From: Archangium minus
GTDB taxonomy: Bacteria; Myxococcota; Myxococcia; Myxococcales; Myxococcaceae
Direction of reading: 5' to 3'
DNA length: 64,000 bases
NCBI RefSeq assembly: GCF_044360475.1
Contig: NZ_CP043494.1
Span: forward strand, 10,354,001-10,418,000
The translations under genes and the position numbers were made by a program. A model generated the notes under the pieces. The model made no database searches, was not told where the DNA came from, and saw nothing but the letters and a program-made list of their open reading frames with translations. Below are positions 33,528 through 43,158 of the stretch, piece by piece. Position 1 is the stretch's first letter; each line of letters begins with the position of its first letter.

Positions 33528-36113
33528 TCAGTGCCCCGGGAGCTTCTGCCCGCCTGCTAGCGCCGGAGCAAACAAATCTCCTACCTTGTCCAGACGCCGC
33601 CGCACGGTAGCGAGTGTGAAACGACGTGGCTCCAACCGAGACGTCACCTCGGACCAGGCCAGGGGCGTGGACACCGGAGCATGCGGCAGGGCGCGCAGGG
33701 AGTACGGCGCCACCACCGTCTTGCCCCAGGCGTTCTGCTCGGCGTCCAGGTACAGCCTGCCCTGGCGCCGGTCCTTGGAGCGCTCGGTCGTGGCCAGTTC
33801 CGGATGCTTCCGGGCGAGCGCCTCGAACGTCTCCAGCGCGAACGCCCGCACCTGCTCGTAGGTATGACCGGGAGCGAGCGGCACCAGCACGTGGAGGCCC
33901 CGCTTGCCGGACGTCTTGGGCACGCTCGTCAGCTCCAGCGCCTCCAGGTGGCGCCGCAGGGAGGTGGCCAACTGGATGAGATCATCAAAGGTGCCTCCCG
34001 GTCCAGGGTCCAAGTCAAACACCACCCAATCCGGCTCCTCCAGGTGAGGCACCCGGCTGGACCAGGTGTGCAGCGTGAAGGCCGACTGGTTGGCGAGCCA
34101 CAACAGCGACTCGGGCCGGTCCACCACCACATGGGTCAACGAGCGGGTCTCGTGGTGGATGCAGACGGTGGTGAGCCAGTCCGGCGCGCCTCGCACCTCC
34201 TGACGGAAGAAGCCGGGAGCGTCCACGCCCTGGGGCCACTGCTGCAGCGAGAGCGGACGGCCCTCCAGCGCCGGAACCATCAGGGGCGCCACGTCCCGGA
34301 AGTAGGCGAACACGTCTGCCTTCGTGAAGCCCGGCTCGGGGAAGAGCACCCGATCGCCGTGGGTGAGCACCACAGGCGCCGCGCTGGGAGCAACCGGGTC
34401 CTTCTTCCGGGCCACGGAGGTCCGACCCGCGGCCCGCGTGCTCTTACGGGCCTTGGTTCCCGTCCGCCGATGGGGGCCTCGCGTGGCACGCACGGGCGTA
34501 CTGCGCGGCCGTTCCCGGACGCACTCCTCGGGACGCTTGTCGGTGCGCAGCCCCTGGAAGGATGGGTGGCGCAGGCGACCGTCCTCGGTCCACTCGGTGA
34601 AGGCCACCTGGGCCACGTAGCGGGGCTTCACCCAGAACGCCTCCTCGTTGTGCAAGGCGTCCATCACGAGGGGGGCATCCTGCACCGGCGACTTCTTCAC
34701 CACGTCGCGAGACAGGAGCGTGCGCAGCTCGCGCCGCACCTTCGTGGAATAGCCCGTGCCCACCTTCCCCGCGTAGTGCCAGGTGTCGCCCTCACGCACC
34801 GCCACCAGCAGCGAGCCGAGCTCCGGCCGCTCGTTGGCCATGGGCGTGAAGCCCACGATGGCCACCTCCTGGTTGGCCTGCACCTTGAGCTTGAGCCAGT
34901 CCGCGCCGCGACCCGGGGTGTAAGGGCTGTCCACGCGCTTGGCCATGACGCCTTCCAGCCCGCGCCTCCGTGCCTCCGCCAGAGCCTTCTTCGCGCTGCC
35001 CCCCACCCGCTCGGCGAGCTCCAGCGGAGGCTTCACGCGTGCGAGGAGCTGCTCGAGTTTCTCGCGGCGCTCATCCAGGGGACGGGAGCGCACGTCCTCC
35101 CCGTCCAGCCACAGCACGTCGAAGATGACGAAGCGCTCCTCGGCGCCCTTGCCGAGCAACTGGAAGCGAGAGCGCCCCTGAGCATCCAGGGCAACGATCT
35201 CACCATCCACCACCACCTCGTGCTCACCGAGCGTCTCGAGCGCCCGGGCGATGGCAGGGAAGCGCGCGGAGAGATCCTTCCCGCCGCGCGACTGGAGGGC
35301 GATCCGCTCTCCCTGAACGGCCGCGAGCGCGCGGAAGCCGTCGTACTTCACCTCGAAGCGCCAGTCGTTCCCCTCGGTGGCATCCACCTGGGCCAGCGTG
35401 GCCAGCATGGGTGCCCAGACCTTCTCGAGGAGCGCCCCGGGCGTACGGGCCTGCACCTTGCGACGCGCGGGACGTTTGGCTCGCGCGGGCGGGGCCGAGG
35501 TACGACGGGTACGGCGGGGCCCTCGGGTAACGCGCTGGCCGGACTTCACGGACTCAGGGCGCTCCTCCGTGACGTCGTAGCCGGGCCGCTCGGTGCCGTC
35601 CTTGGCCTTGAAGCACAACCACTGCGCCTTCTTGCCCACTGGACGCGTGCGGATGAGGTGCCACTCGCCCTTCAGCTTCTCTCCGTTCAGCGCGACGTGG
35701 AGACGTCCCCGCGCGAGCTGCTCAGAGGCCTGGCCCGGCGGCACCGTGTCGAAGGTGCCCGACTCCCACAGGAGCGAATCTCCCGCCCCGTAGGCGCCCT
35801 CGGGGATGTGGCCCTCGAAGGAGGCATAGGCCAGGGGGTGGTCCTCGGTCTGGACCGCGAGCCGCTTATCCGCCGGATCGTAGCTGGGGCCTTTGGGGAT
35901 GGCCCAGCTCACGAGCACGCCGTCAATCTCCAGCCGCAGGTCATAGTGCAGCCGGGTGGCATCGTGCTTGTGCACCACGAAGATCGGGCTGGAGCCACGG
36001 CGCGAGGCCGGAACCTCCGGAGCAGGTTCCGAAGTCAGGGAGAAATCGCGCTTGGCGCGGTACGTCCCCAAGCGCTCACGAGCAGAAGTTTTGGATCGTC
36101 TCGAGGTCGCCAT
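33528..36113 (-). CDS. ligD: Multifunctional DNA ligase D
   Basis: A non-homologous end-joining enzyme with three domains in the order phosphoesterase, ligase, polymerase. The 3'-phosphoesterase domain (residues about 40-190) has FVVHKHDATRLHYDLRLEID and HIPEGAYGAG. The ATP-dependent ligase has the adenylation motif EVKYDGFRA with Lys256 and later VVVDGEIVA and EGVMAKR. The C-terminal primase-like polymerase begins near HGDRVLFPEPGFTKADVF and contains WVVFDLDPG (metal Asp pair). Basic linkers separate the domains. ATG 36113 (MATSRRSKTS) is preferred over an upstream in-frame ATG. No ku gene is in the window. Confidence 0.95.
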   Translation of the reverse strand: MATSRRSKTSARERLGTYRAKRDFSLTSEPAPEVPASRRGSSPIFVVHKHDATRLHYDLRLEIDGVLVSWAIPKGPSYDPADKRLAVQTEDHPLAYASFEGHIPEGAYGAGDSLLWESGTFDTVPPGQASEQLARGRLHVALNGEKLKGEWHLIRTRPVGKKAQWLCFKAKDGTERPGYDVTEERPESVKSGQRVTRGPRRTRRTSAPPARAKRPARRKVQARTPGALLEKVWAPMLATLAQVDATEGNDWRFEVKYDGFRALAAVQGERIALQSRGGKDLSARFPAIARALETLGEHEVVVDGEIVALDAQGRSRFQLLGKGAEERFVIFDVLWLDGEDVRSRPLDERREKLEQLLARVKPPLELAERVGGSAKKALAEARRRGLEGVMAKRVDSPYTPGRGADWLKLKVQANQEVAIVGFTPMANERPELGSLLVAVREGDTWHYAGKVGTGYSTKVRRELRTLLSRDVVKKSPVQDAPLVMDALHNEEAFWVKPRYVAQVAFTEWTEDGRLRHPSFQGLRTDKRPEECVRERPRSTPVRATRGPHRRTGTKARKSTRAAGRTSVARKKDPVAPSAAPVVLTHGDRVLFPEPGFTKADVFAYFRDVAPLMVPALEGRPLSLQQWPQGVDAPGFFRQEVRGAPDWLTTVCIHHETRSLTHVVVDRPESLLWLANQSAFTLHTWSSRVPHLEEPDWVVFDLDPGPGGTFDDLIQLATSLRRHLEALELTSVPKTSGKRGLHVLVPLAPGHTYEQVRAFALETFEALARKHPELATTERSKDRRQGRLYLDAEQNAWGKTVVAPYSLRALPHAPVSTPLAWSEVTSRLEPRRFTLATVRRRLDKVGDLFAPALAGGQKLPGH

Positions 36114-36271
36114 CCCCTCAAGGGTCGGCACGCTCGGCCCGTCTGGCAAAAGCCAAACGGAGGGACCTCCTCCGCCCGCTTCCTCTACCTTCCCCGTCAA
36201 GTTGAGCGGAAGACCCATCAGGTCTTCCGCTCGTTCCCTACCCTGCTAGGGGTACCGTCACGCGGGACGGC

Positions 36272-38218
36272 TCAGCGCGACTTGGAGGACTCCTTCTGCT
36301 CGAGCTGGAGAATCTCATCCACGACCTGAGGCTCAGCCAGGGTGGTGGTGTCACCCAGGCTGTCCGTCTGGCCCTCGGCGACCTTGCGGAGGATGCGGCG
36401 CATGATCTTCCCCGAGCGCGTCTTCGGCAGACCACTCACCACGCGGATGCGATCCGGCGTGGCCAGCGGGCCGATGATGCGGCGCACCTGCTCCTTGAGC
36501 GCGCCCACCAGCTGCTCCGAGTTCATGTCCTGCCCGCTCTTCACCGTCACGTACGCGCAGATGCCCGTGCCCTTGATGTCGTGCGGGAAGCCCACCACGG
36601 CGGCCTCGGCCACCACGTCGTGCGCCACCAGCGCGCTCTCGATCTCCGCCGTGCCCAACCGGTGACCGGACACGTTGAGCACGTCATCCACGCGGCCCGT
36701 AATCCAGTAGTAGCCGTCCTCGTCGCGGCGGCAGCCGTCACCCGTGAAGTACATGCCCGGGTACGTGGAGAAGTACGTCTCGCGGAAGCGCCGGTGATCA
36801 CCCCAGATGGTGCGGGCCTGGCCCGGCCAGGGGCGCTTGAGGCACAGGTTGCCGGAGACACCGTTGCCCTCGATGACGTTGCCCTTCTCGTCCACGAGCA
36901 CCGGCTCGATGCCGAAGAACGGGAAGGTGGCGCTGCCGGGCTTGCAGGGCGTCGCGCCGGGGAGCGGGGTAATGAGGATGCCGCCCGTCTCCGTCTGCCA
37001 CCAGGTGTCCACGACGTCGCAGCGGCCCTCGCCCACCACGTCGTGGTACCAGCGCCACACCTCGGGGTTGATGGGCTCGCCCACCGTGCCGAGGATGCGC
37101 AGGCTCTTACGAGAGGTCTTCTTCACCCACTCATCGCCCTCGCGGATGAGCGCGCGCAGCGCCGTGGGAGACGTGTAGAGGATGGTCGCCTTCAGGTCGT
37201 CCACCACCTGCCACATGCGGCTCGAGTCCGGGTACATCGGCGTGGACTCGAAGATGACCGTCGTCACGCCGTTCAGCAGCGGGCCGTAGATGAGATAGCT
37301 GTGGCCCGTAATCCAACCCACGTCGGCGCTGCAGAAGTAGACGTCGTCCGGATGGATGTCGAAGACGTACTCGTGCGTCATCGACGCGTAGACGAGATAG
37401 CCGGCGGTGCTGTGCATCACCCCCTTGGGCTTCCCGGTGCTGCCCGAGGTGTAGAGGATGAAGAGCGGATCCTCGCTGGACATCCACTCCACCGGGCAGG
37501 TGGAGCGGTGCTTCGCCATCTCATCCTCGAGGAACTTGTCGCGCCCGGCCTTCATGGGCACGGTCGTGCCCGTGCGGCGGCTGACGAGCACCGTCTCCAC
37601 CTGAGTGAGGCCGTCGAGCGCCTGGTCCACAATGGACTTGAGGGCCACGGCCTTGGGGCCACGCGGCGCCTCGTTGGCGGTGACGACGATGCGCGCCCCC
37701 GAGTCGAGGATGCGGTCCCGCAGGGACTCGGCGGAGAAGCCGGCGAACACCACCGAGTGCACCGCGCCGATGCGCGCGCACGCCAGCATGGTGTAGGCCA
37801 CCGCGGGCGTCATGGGCATGTAGATGCAGACGCGGTCACCCTTCTGCACGCCGTGCGCCTTGAGCACGTTGGCCACGCGCGCCACCTCGTGCTTGAGCTC
37901 GCGGTAGGTGATGCGCTCGTACTTCCCAGGCTCGTTGGCGGCCCAGATGATGGCCACCTTGTCCGGCTGCTTCTGCAGGTGCCGGTCCACCGCGTTGTGA
38001 CAGGCGTTGAGCTTGCCGCCGCCGTACCAGGAGAAGTCCACCTCCTCCATGTCCGCATCGAGCACGTTCTGCGGCGGGTAGAACCAGTCGAGCCGCTTCG
38101 CCTGCTCACCCCAGAAACCAATGGGGTCCTCGAGGCTCTGACGATACAGGCGCTGGTACTCCTCGAGGCTCTTCACGCGAGCGCCCGCGGCGATGGGCTC
38201 CTTCGGAGCGAAAAGCAT
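36272..38218 (-). CDS. acs: Acetyl-CoA synthetase
   Basis: AMP-forming enzyme that activates acetate to acetyl-CoA. The 648-residue length is typical. It shows the P-loop-like FILYTSGSTGKPKGVMHS, the acetate-pocket WWQTETGGILITPLPG, the hinge WITGRVDDVLNVSGHRLGT and the acetylatable, catalytic Lys604 in PKTRSGKIMRR. ATG 38218 has GGGGGAGA about 7 nt upstream. It lies 158 bp upstream of ligD; the two are probably separate transcripts. Confidence 0.97.
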   Translation of the reverse strand: MLFAPKEPIAAGARVKSLEEYQRLYRQSLEDPIGFWGEQAKRLDWFYPPQNVLDADMEEVDFSWYGGGKLNACHNAVDRHLQKQPDKVAIIWAANEPGKYERITYRELKHEVARVANVLKAHGVQKGDRVCIYMPMTPAVAYTMLACARIGAVHSVVFAGFSAESLRDRILDSGARIVVTANEAPRGPKAVALKSIVDQALDGLTQVETVLVSRRTGTTVPMKAGRDKFLEDEMAKHRSTCPVEWMSSEDPLFILYTSGSTGKPKGVMHSTAGYLVYASMTHEYVFDIHPDDVYFCSADVGWITGHSYLIYGPLLNGVTTVIFESTPMYPDSSRMWQVVDDLKATILYTSPTALRALIREGDEWVKKTSRKSLRILGTVGEPINPEVWRWYHDVVGEGRCDVVDTWWQTETGGILITPLPGATPCKPGSATFPFFGIEPVLVDEKGNVIEGNGVSGNLCLKRPWPGQARTIWGDHRRFRETYFSTYPGMYFTGDGCRRDEDGYYWITGRVDDVLNVSGHRLGTAEIESALVAHDVVAEAAVVGFPHDIKGTGICAYVTVKSGQDMNSEQLVGALKEQVRRIIGPLATPDRIRVVSGLPKTRSGKIMRRILRKVAEGQTDSLGDTTTLAEPQVVDEILQLEQKESSKSR

Positions 38219-38409
38219 GCTGGTCTCCCCCTGGGGTCGGGTTGTGTGGATTCAACGCGCCTGAGGCAAGCACCATGCCCGGCTGAAATCCACGTTCTTC
38301 CAGAGGGTTGCGTGCTGGACGCGGCGCGTCGAGACGTCACGCGGGGAAACGGGCGTTACCTTCCGTAACATGTCGAACACATGACGCACCGTCCCAAGCG
38401 AGCCCGTCC

Positions 38410-40824
38410 ATGAAGCCCTTCCTCCGCGTCCTGGCGCTGCGGCTGCGCAACAGCTGGAAGTTCATGCTCCTGGTAGCCGTGCTCGCCACCGGGAGCGCCG
38501 CGCTCTGCCAGAAGTACGACCTGCTGCGGATGAGCGACGCCGAGCTCGGCGCCTACGACCAGGGCCTCACCTTCTTCACCGGAGGCCATCCGCGCTCGAG
38601 GGACGTGGTCATCGTCGGCATCGACGACAAGACGCTCCAGGGCATCCGCGACAACGAGCAGTACGTGCGCAACTACGGCGTCTATCCCTACTCGCGCAAC
38701 CTGTGGGCACGCGTCTTCGAGCACCTCGTGGACCAGGGAGCCCGCGCCATCGTCTTCGACGGAGTGATGGACGAGCGGGGCACCGATGAGAGCAACGACC
38801 TCGCCCTGGCGCAGGTATTGGAGGAGCGCGGCATTCCCCTCACGCTCGGCTTCAACATCAACGCGGGCCAGCCCGCCTTGCCCAGGGTGGAGCCAGTCAA
38901 CCGCTTGCCCCAAGTGCCCACGCCGCGTCCCGCTCCCGCGCCGGAAGCCAGCCCCGCCAGCGCAGAGGGAGAGGACTTCGTCGAGGCCGCCCCCACGGGT
39001 GTCGCCACCGGGGACAACTTCGACGACTTCGTGGAGACAGAGGGCGCTCCGCCCCTGACGCGGGAAGAGGTGGCGCGGGCGCTCGCCTTTCCTGTGCACC
39101 ACTCCGGACTGACCCTCCCCACCTTGGAGCAGACATCGAGCGACGATGGCTCCCGGCTCATGCGCCACCCGGTGCAGCCCCTGCCTGGCCTGGTACGCAC
39201 CACACCGGGCTTCGGACTCGTGGTGCTGGAGGAGGACGAGGATGGGCGCCTGCGTCGCACGCGCTTCGCCTACTCGGACGGAGCCAACACCTACGCCACG
39301 CTGTCGCTGGCCGCGGCGGCGGACATCCTCGGTGCCGAGCGCGTCGAGCTGACGCCCGGCAAGCTGAAGCTCGGCTCCCGAGAGCTGCCCATCAACCCGG
39401 ATGGCAGCGCCGAGCTGGATTTCGGCGGCGCGTGGAAGGACCGCTTTGAGGCGCTGAGCGTGTACGCGGTGCTGGAGGACTGGGCTCGTCGCGAGGAGCA
39501 CCGGACGAAGGGCACGGCCTACGTGCCGGCTATCCCGGAGGGCACGTTCCGCAACAAGGTGGTGCTGGTGGGCGGGCTGTCGCTGGGCACGAGCGACGTG
39601 AAGGCCACTCCTTTCCAGAGCGACTCCCCTGGCCTCGTCAAACACGCGGTGATGCTGGAGGCGCTCCTATCCGGTGGCTTCATCACCGAGGCGCCCTTCT
39701 GGGCGTCGCTCCTGCTTACCTTCGGGGTGGCGCTCTTCTCCGTGATGCTCATCACGCTCATGCGCGCGCCAGCGTTGGAGATCGCCTGGCCGCTGCTGCT
39801 CTTCTTCGGCCTCTTCCTCATCACCGGGCTGTTCCTCGAGCACGGCCGAGTGCACGTGCTGAGCGCCATGCCCATCTACGCGGGGGAGGTCGCCTCGCTG
39901 TCGGCGATCGCCTTCAATCACATGTTCGCCAACCGCGAGCGCGAGCGGCTGCGCCAGGCCTTCAACCGCTTCCTGGACAAGACGCTGGTGGATCAGCTCG
40001 TGGAGCAGCAGAAGCTCCCCTCGTTGGAAGGAGAGACGCGGGAGATCACCGCCTTCTTCTCCGACATCCGCGGCTTCTCCTCCTTCAGCGAGCGCTTCAA
40101 GGACGACCCCAAGGCCCTGGTGGCCCTGCTCAACCGCTACCTCACGCGGGTGAGCTCGGTGCTGATGGCGCACGGGGCCTGCTTGGACAAGTACATCGGC
40201 GACGCGGTGGTGTGTCTGTTCGGAGCACCGCTGGACATGCCGGACCATGCGGTGCGCGCCTGTCACGCCGCGCTCGCCGTGCGCGACGAGGTGGATGCCC
40301 TCCGCGCCGAGCTCCAGAAGGAAGGCCTGCCGGACGTCTATACCCGCATCGGCCTCAACTCCGCGGAGATGTTCGTGGGGAACTTCGGCAGCGAGCACCT
40401 GCTCGACTACACCGCCATCGGGGACGGGATGAACCTGGCCTCCCGGCTGGAGGGCGCCAACAAGGCCTACGGCTCGGTCATCATGATCGGCCCGCGCACC
40501 TACGAGCTGGCGCGCGAGCACATTGAGGCACGAGAGCTGGATCGGGTGAAGGTGGCGGGCAAGGAGGAGGCGGTGACGGTGTACGAGCTGCTGGCTCGCG
40601 CCGGAGAGCTGCCCGCGGCGAAGCGCACCACCGTGGAGCGCTACCACCGGGCACTCGCGCTCTACCGAGAGGCACGCTTCGAGGAGGCGGCCCTCGTGCT
40701 AGAGGAGGCGCTCGCGGCGGACGCGGAGGATGGTCCCAGCGGGGCACTCCTTGCGCGGTGCAGACGTTATGCGTTGAATCCCCCACCCCTCCCCTTCGAC
40801 GGGGTGGCCAGCCTGGAGAAGTGA
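38410..40824 (+). CDS. CHASE2-domain adenylate/guanylate cyclase
   Basis: An 804-residue membrane sensor-cyclase. After one N-terminal membrane segment (KFMLLVAVLATGSAALC) comes a periplasmic CHASE2 domain (VVIVGIDDKTLQGIRDN, RAIVFDGVMDE) with a Pro/Ala/Glu insertion near residues 170-215. Three further membrane helices follow (SLLLTFGVALFSVMLITLM, WPLLLFFGLFLITGLFL, LSAIAF region). The cytosolic class-III cyclase domain has ITAFFSDIRGFSSFSERF (metal Asp), DKYIGDAVVCLFGAP and DYTAIGDGMNLASRLEG. A short TPR-like tail ends the protein. It heads an operon with an SH3b protein and an M48 peptidase. Confidence 0.92.
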   Translation: MKPFLRVLALRLRNSWKFMLLVAVLATGSAALCQKYDLLRMSDAELGAYDQGLTFFTGGHPRSRDVVIVGIDDKTLQGIRDNEQYVRNYGVYPYSRNLWARVFEHLVDQGARAIVFDGVMDERGTDESNDLALAQVLEERGIPLTLGFNINAGQPALPRVEPVNRLPQVPTPRPAPAPEASPASAEGEDFVEAAPTGVATGDNFDDFVETEGAPPLTREEVARALAFPVHHSGLTLPTLEQTSSDDGSRLMRHPVQPLPGLVRTTPGFGLVVLEEDEDGRLRRTRFAYSDGANTYATLSLAAAADILGAERVELTPGKLKLGSRELPINPDGSAELDFGGAWKDRFEALSVYAVLEDWARREEHRTKGTAYVPAIPEGTFRNKVVLVGGLSLGTSDVKATPFQSDSPGLVKHAVMLEALLSGGFITEAPFWASLLLTFGVALFSVMLITLMRAPALEIAWPLLLFFGLFLITGLFLEHGRVHVLSAMPIYAGEVASLSAIAFNHMFANRERERLRQAFNRFLDKTLVDQLVEQQKLPSLEGETREITAFFSDIRGFSSFSERFKDDPKALVALLNRYLTRVSSVLMAHGACLDKYIGDAVVCLFGAPLDMPDHAVRACHAALAVRDEVDALRAELQKEGLPDVYTRIGLNSAEMFVGNFGSEHLLDYTAIGDGMNLASRLEGANKAYGSVIMIGPRTYELAREHIEARELDRVKVAGKEEAVTVYELLARAGELPAAKRTTVERYHRALALYREARFEEAALVLEEALAADAEDGPSGALLARCRRYALNPPPLPFDGVASLEK

Positions 40825-40826
40825 CC

Positions 40827-41420
40827 GTGAGCTTCGAGAGACTCCCCACGTTGCTGGCACTGGCGTGCGTGGCCACCAGTGCCACGGCCCTCGCCGTGCC
40901 ACCCGGGGGCACGCTGTACGTCAAGGCCAAGAACACCCACCTGAAGGCCTCGAGCAGCCCCACCGCGAACACGCTCGTGGTGCTGCAACCCGGCAAAGAA
41001 GTGACATACAACGGCCGTGAGGGCACCACCCCCTGGTGCAAGGTGACGGTGTCCGCGGACAAGAAGGGACCCGTCCAGGGGTTCATCTACCAGGCCAACC
41101 TCGCTGTCTCGCCGCCCTCGCTGGAGGTCACCAGCAAGAACCCGGGCAAGCCGCTGTCCCCCGAGGCATTCGCCTCCTCGGGCGCGGCCGTCAAGGCGCT
41201 GGGACCCGGGGCCATCGAGTACGGCAAGTCGCTGAGTCGGCCCGAGAGCGTCCAGCAGATCCTCGAGCTCGAGGCGCTCGCCAAATCCATCGACGAGACC
41301 CAGGTGGCCGAGTACGCCCGCGCAGGCGGGCTGCCCGAGGTGGTGGGCCGCCCCACGGTGGCGAGCAGCTCCCCCGCCAAGCCGAGCAACCACCCGGCGT
41401 CGAAGAAGGGACGCAAGTGA
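40827..41420 (+). CDS. Exported SH3b-like protein
   Basis: A 197-residue protein with a signal peptide (LLALACVATSATALA) followed by one bacterial SH3-like domain (GGTLYVKAKNTHLKASSSPT, VVLQPGKEVTYNGREG, WCKVTV...GFIYQANL), often found in cell-wall or peptide-binding proteins. The C-terminal part is Ser/Pro/Lys-rich. GTG 40827 begins 2 bp after the cyclase stop, with GGAG 8 nt upstream. Its stop overlaps the next ATG (TGATG), so the three genes are tightly coupled. Confidence 0.8.
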   Translation: MSFERLPTLLALACVATSATALAVPPGGTLYVKAKNTHLKASSSPTANTLVVLQPGKEVTYNGREGTTPWCKVTVSADKKGPVQGFIYQANLAVSPPSLEVTSKNPGKPLSPEAFASSGAAVKALGPGAIEYGKSLSRPESVQQILELEALAKSIDETQVAEYARAGGLPEVVGRPTVASSSPAKPSNHPASKKGRK

Positions 41421-42484
41421 TGAACCGGCGCCAGATGAATCTCCTCGTGGCGTGCTGGATGCTCAGTGCCCTCCCGGGCTGCGCCCAGTTCCACCGATTC
41501 GCAAGCAACTCCGGCGGTACGCTGGGGAAGGTCAGTCAGGTCGTGAAGGACAATGAGAAGTCCTTCCAACGTGCCAACGAGATGAAGAAGGATTGCGAGG
41601 CGTTGAAGGCCCGCACCATCTCCTTCGAGGAGGAGACCGCCTTCGGTGGCGCGGTGAGCGTCAACTGGGTGAGCAAGGGTGGAGGGCTCACGAACCGGTC
41701 AGAAGCCCGTGCGCTGCACGTGCAGCTCAACAAGATTGGAAAGAACCTCGCGGCCCAGTCCAGCCGACCGAACATCCCGTGGACCTTCGGCGTGCTCCAG
41801 TCCGAGGGCGTCAACGCGGTAAGCGGGCCGGGGGGCTACGTCTTCGTCTCCGAGGGGCTGCTCGCGCAACTGGACAACGAGGCCCAGCTCGCGGGCGTGC
41901 TGGCGCATGAGATCGCCCACATCACCGGCAAGCACGCGATGCGCGAGTACCACACGTATCTCGTGGAACAGTGCGAGGACGCGGCGAGTGACGAGACGAA
42001 GAAGGCCGTGATGAACACGGGGGTGGGAATCGGGAAAGCGCTTGGGCTGATCCAGCAACTCCCCCCCGGAGAGCTACGGAACCTGTTCCAGCGGCTGGCG
42101 GCCAACGCCGACTTCAACACGCTGGGCAAGGAGGCCATCAAGGCCATCACCAACGGATTCGTCGCGAGCCTCACCGAGAAGGGCTTCGACACGGAGGACG
42201 AGTACGCCGCCGACCTCGAGGCCGTGGAGCTGATGGCGGCCGCCGGCTACTCGCCCGAGGAGTATGTGGCCTTCCTGTCGAAGCTGCCGGACAAGGGGCT
42301 CTCCACCGAGCACCCTCGCAAGGAGAAGCGTCAGGAGCGGCTGCGCAAGCACCTGGCGAAGTGGAGCGGGCGCGCCCCGAACAACGAGTTCACCACGCCT
42401 GTGGACCTCTCCCAGACGAAGGTCGTTCCCCTGCGTGATGCACTCCAGACGGAGCGCACGGGCACCGCCGCGCGCGGGAATTGA
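41420..42484 (+). CDS. M48-family metallopeptidase lipoprotein
   Basis: A 354-residue zinc protease anchored as a lipoprotein (lipobox in MLSALPGC). The zinc motif is LAGVLAHEIAHITGKHAM near residue 165, with the third-ligand Glu in TEDEYAADLEAVELMAAAGY, as in BepA/LoiP periplasmic proteases that control outer-membrane quality. It starts by TGATG overlap with the SH3b gene. Coupling with a membrane cyclase suggests envelope-stress signalling, which is inference. Confidence 0.88.
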   Translation: MNRRQMNLLVACWMLSALPGCAQFHRFASNSGGTLGKVSQVVKDNEKSFQRANEMKKDCEALKARTISFEEETAFGGAVSVNWVSKGGGLTNRSEARALHVQLNKIGKNLAAQSSRPNIPWTFGVLQSEGVNAVSGPGGYVFVSEGLLAQLDNEAQLAGVLAHEIAHITGKHAMREYHTYLVEQCEDAASDETKKAVMNTGVGIGKALGLIQQLPPGELRNLFQRLAANADFNTLGKEAIKAITNGFVASLTEKGFDTEDEYAADLEAVELMAAAGYSPEEYVAFLSKLPDKGLSTEHPRKEKRQERLRKHLAKWSGRAPNNEFTTPVDLSQTKVVPLRDALQTERTGTAARGN

Positions 42485-42514
42485 AGGATGCTTGACGGGC
42501 ACGCCAGCCCAGAT

Positions 42515-42533
42515 GAAAATGCAAATCATTCTC
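42515..42533 (+). promoter_or_regulatory. Fur-box-like operator upstream of the PepSY operon
   Basis: GAAAATGCAAATCATTCTC matches 15 of 19 positions of the classical Fur consensus and lies 48 bp before the first gene of the iron operon. A related site precedes the facing TonB receptor gene. Iron-dependent repression is the likely role. Confidence 0.7.
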
Positions 42534-42580
42534 ATGTTCTGGCGAAACAACCCCGGTGATACCCGGCACGGTGCGCAGCG

Positions 42581-42874
42581 ATGTTGAGCCTCGCGGCGCT
42601 CGCCTTCTCCGTCTCGGCGGTGTCGTTCCTGAGCAACGGTGCACGCGGCCCTTCACGGTGGATGGCCGCGGGCGCGGCGCTCGCGGCCGTGGGGTCCTCC
42701 GTTGCGGCGTATGGTGCCGTGCAAGGACTGCTCGTGGCGCTTGTGCTCGCCATGACGGCGGCCTCGGTGCTGGTGCTCGTCCTGGCGCCCCGACCCGAAC
42801 ACGCGCGGACGGTGGCCCTCGTGAGCGGACTGCTGGGCCTCGTTCCAGCGGTTCTCGCGGGAGCCCTCAGGTGA
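42581..42874 (+). CDS. Small membrane protein, DUF3325-like
   Basis: A 97-residue protein with three or four hydrophobic segments (MLSLAALAFSVSAVSFL, MAAGAALAAVGSSVAAYGAV, LVALVLAMTAASVLVLVLAP, ALVSGLLGLVPAVLAGAL). Size, topology and place beside a PepSY protein and a siderophore receptor fit DUF3325, but the sequence is too short and hydrophobic to be sure. The ribosome site before ATG 42581 is poor. Its stop overlaps the next GTG (GTGA). Confidence 0.65.
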   Translation: MLSLAALAFSVSAVSFLSNGARGPSRWMAAGAALAAVGSSVAAYGAVQGLLVALVLAMTAASVLVLVLAPRPEHARTVALVSGLLGLVPAVLAGALR

Positions 42875-43158
42875 CGGCGTTGGCTGAGAGCAAGGCCGCG
42901 GGACACAGCCTCGCGCGGACACTCGCCGCCCTCCTGGGTGCGCCCCTCGTCGCGTTCGTGGTGGGAGCAGGCCTGGTGGCCTTCCTGCCGGTGCGTCCCG
43001 AGGTGGCCTATCTGATCGGATTCCACGTCATGGTGCCGCTCTGGGTCGCGCTCGCGTGCGTGCTGCCGCTGCTGAAGAACGGGCGCGTGGCATGGGGCGT
43101 GTGCCTGGCCCTCGCGGGGCCTGTCGTCGCCGCGCTGATACTCCGGAGGCTCGGGTGA
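42871..43158 (+). CDS. Small membrane protein, DUF3649-like
   Basis: A 95-residue protein with three hydrophobic segments (LAALLGAPLVAFVVGAGLVA, YLIGFHVMVPLWVALACVLP, VCLALAGPVVAALIL). It resembles DUF3649-type proteins that accompany PepSY reductases in siderophore loci; the assignment rests mainly on context. GTG 42871 overlaps the previous stop, and its own stop overlaps the next GTG, so the three genes are translationally coupled. Confidence 0.65.
   Translation: MTALAESKAAGHSLARTLAALLGAPLVAFVVGAGLVAFLPVRPEVAYLIGFHVMVPLWVALACVLPLLKNGRVAWGVCLALAGPVVAALILRRLG

Noticed and set aside
33681..36329. 882-codon open frame on the plus strand
   Set aside because: Antisense of ligD, with the same low-complexity His/Arg/Gly composition.
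36581..38368. 595-codon open frame on the plus strand
   Set aside because: Antisense of acetyl-CoA synthetase; no ribosome site or domain.
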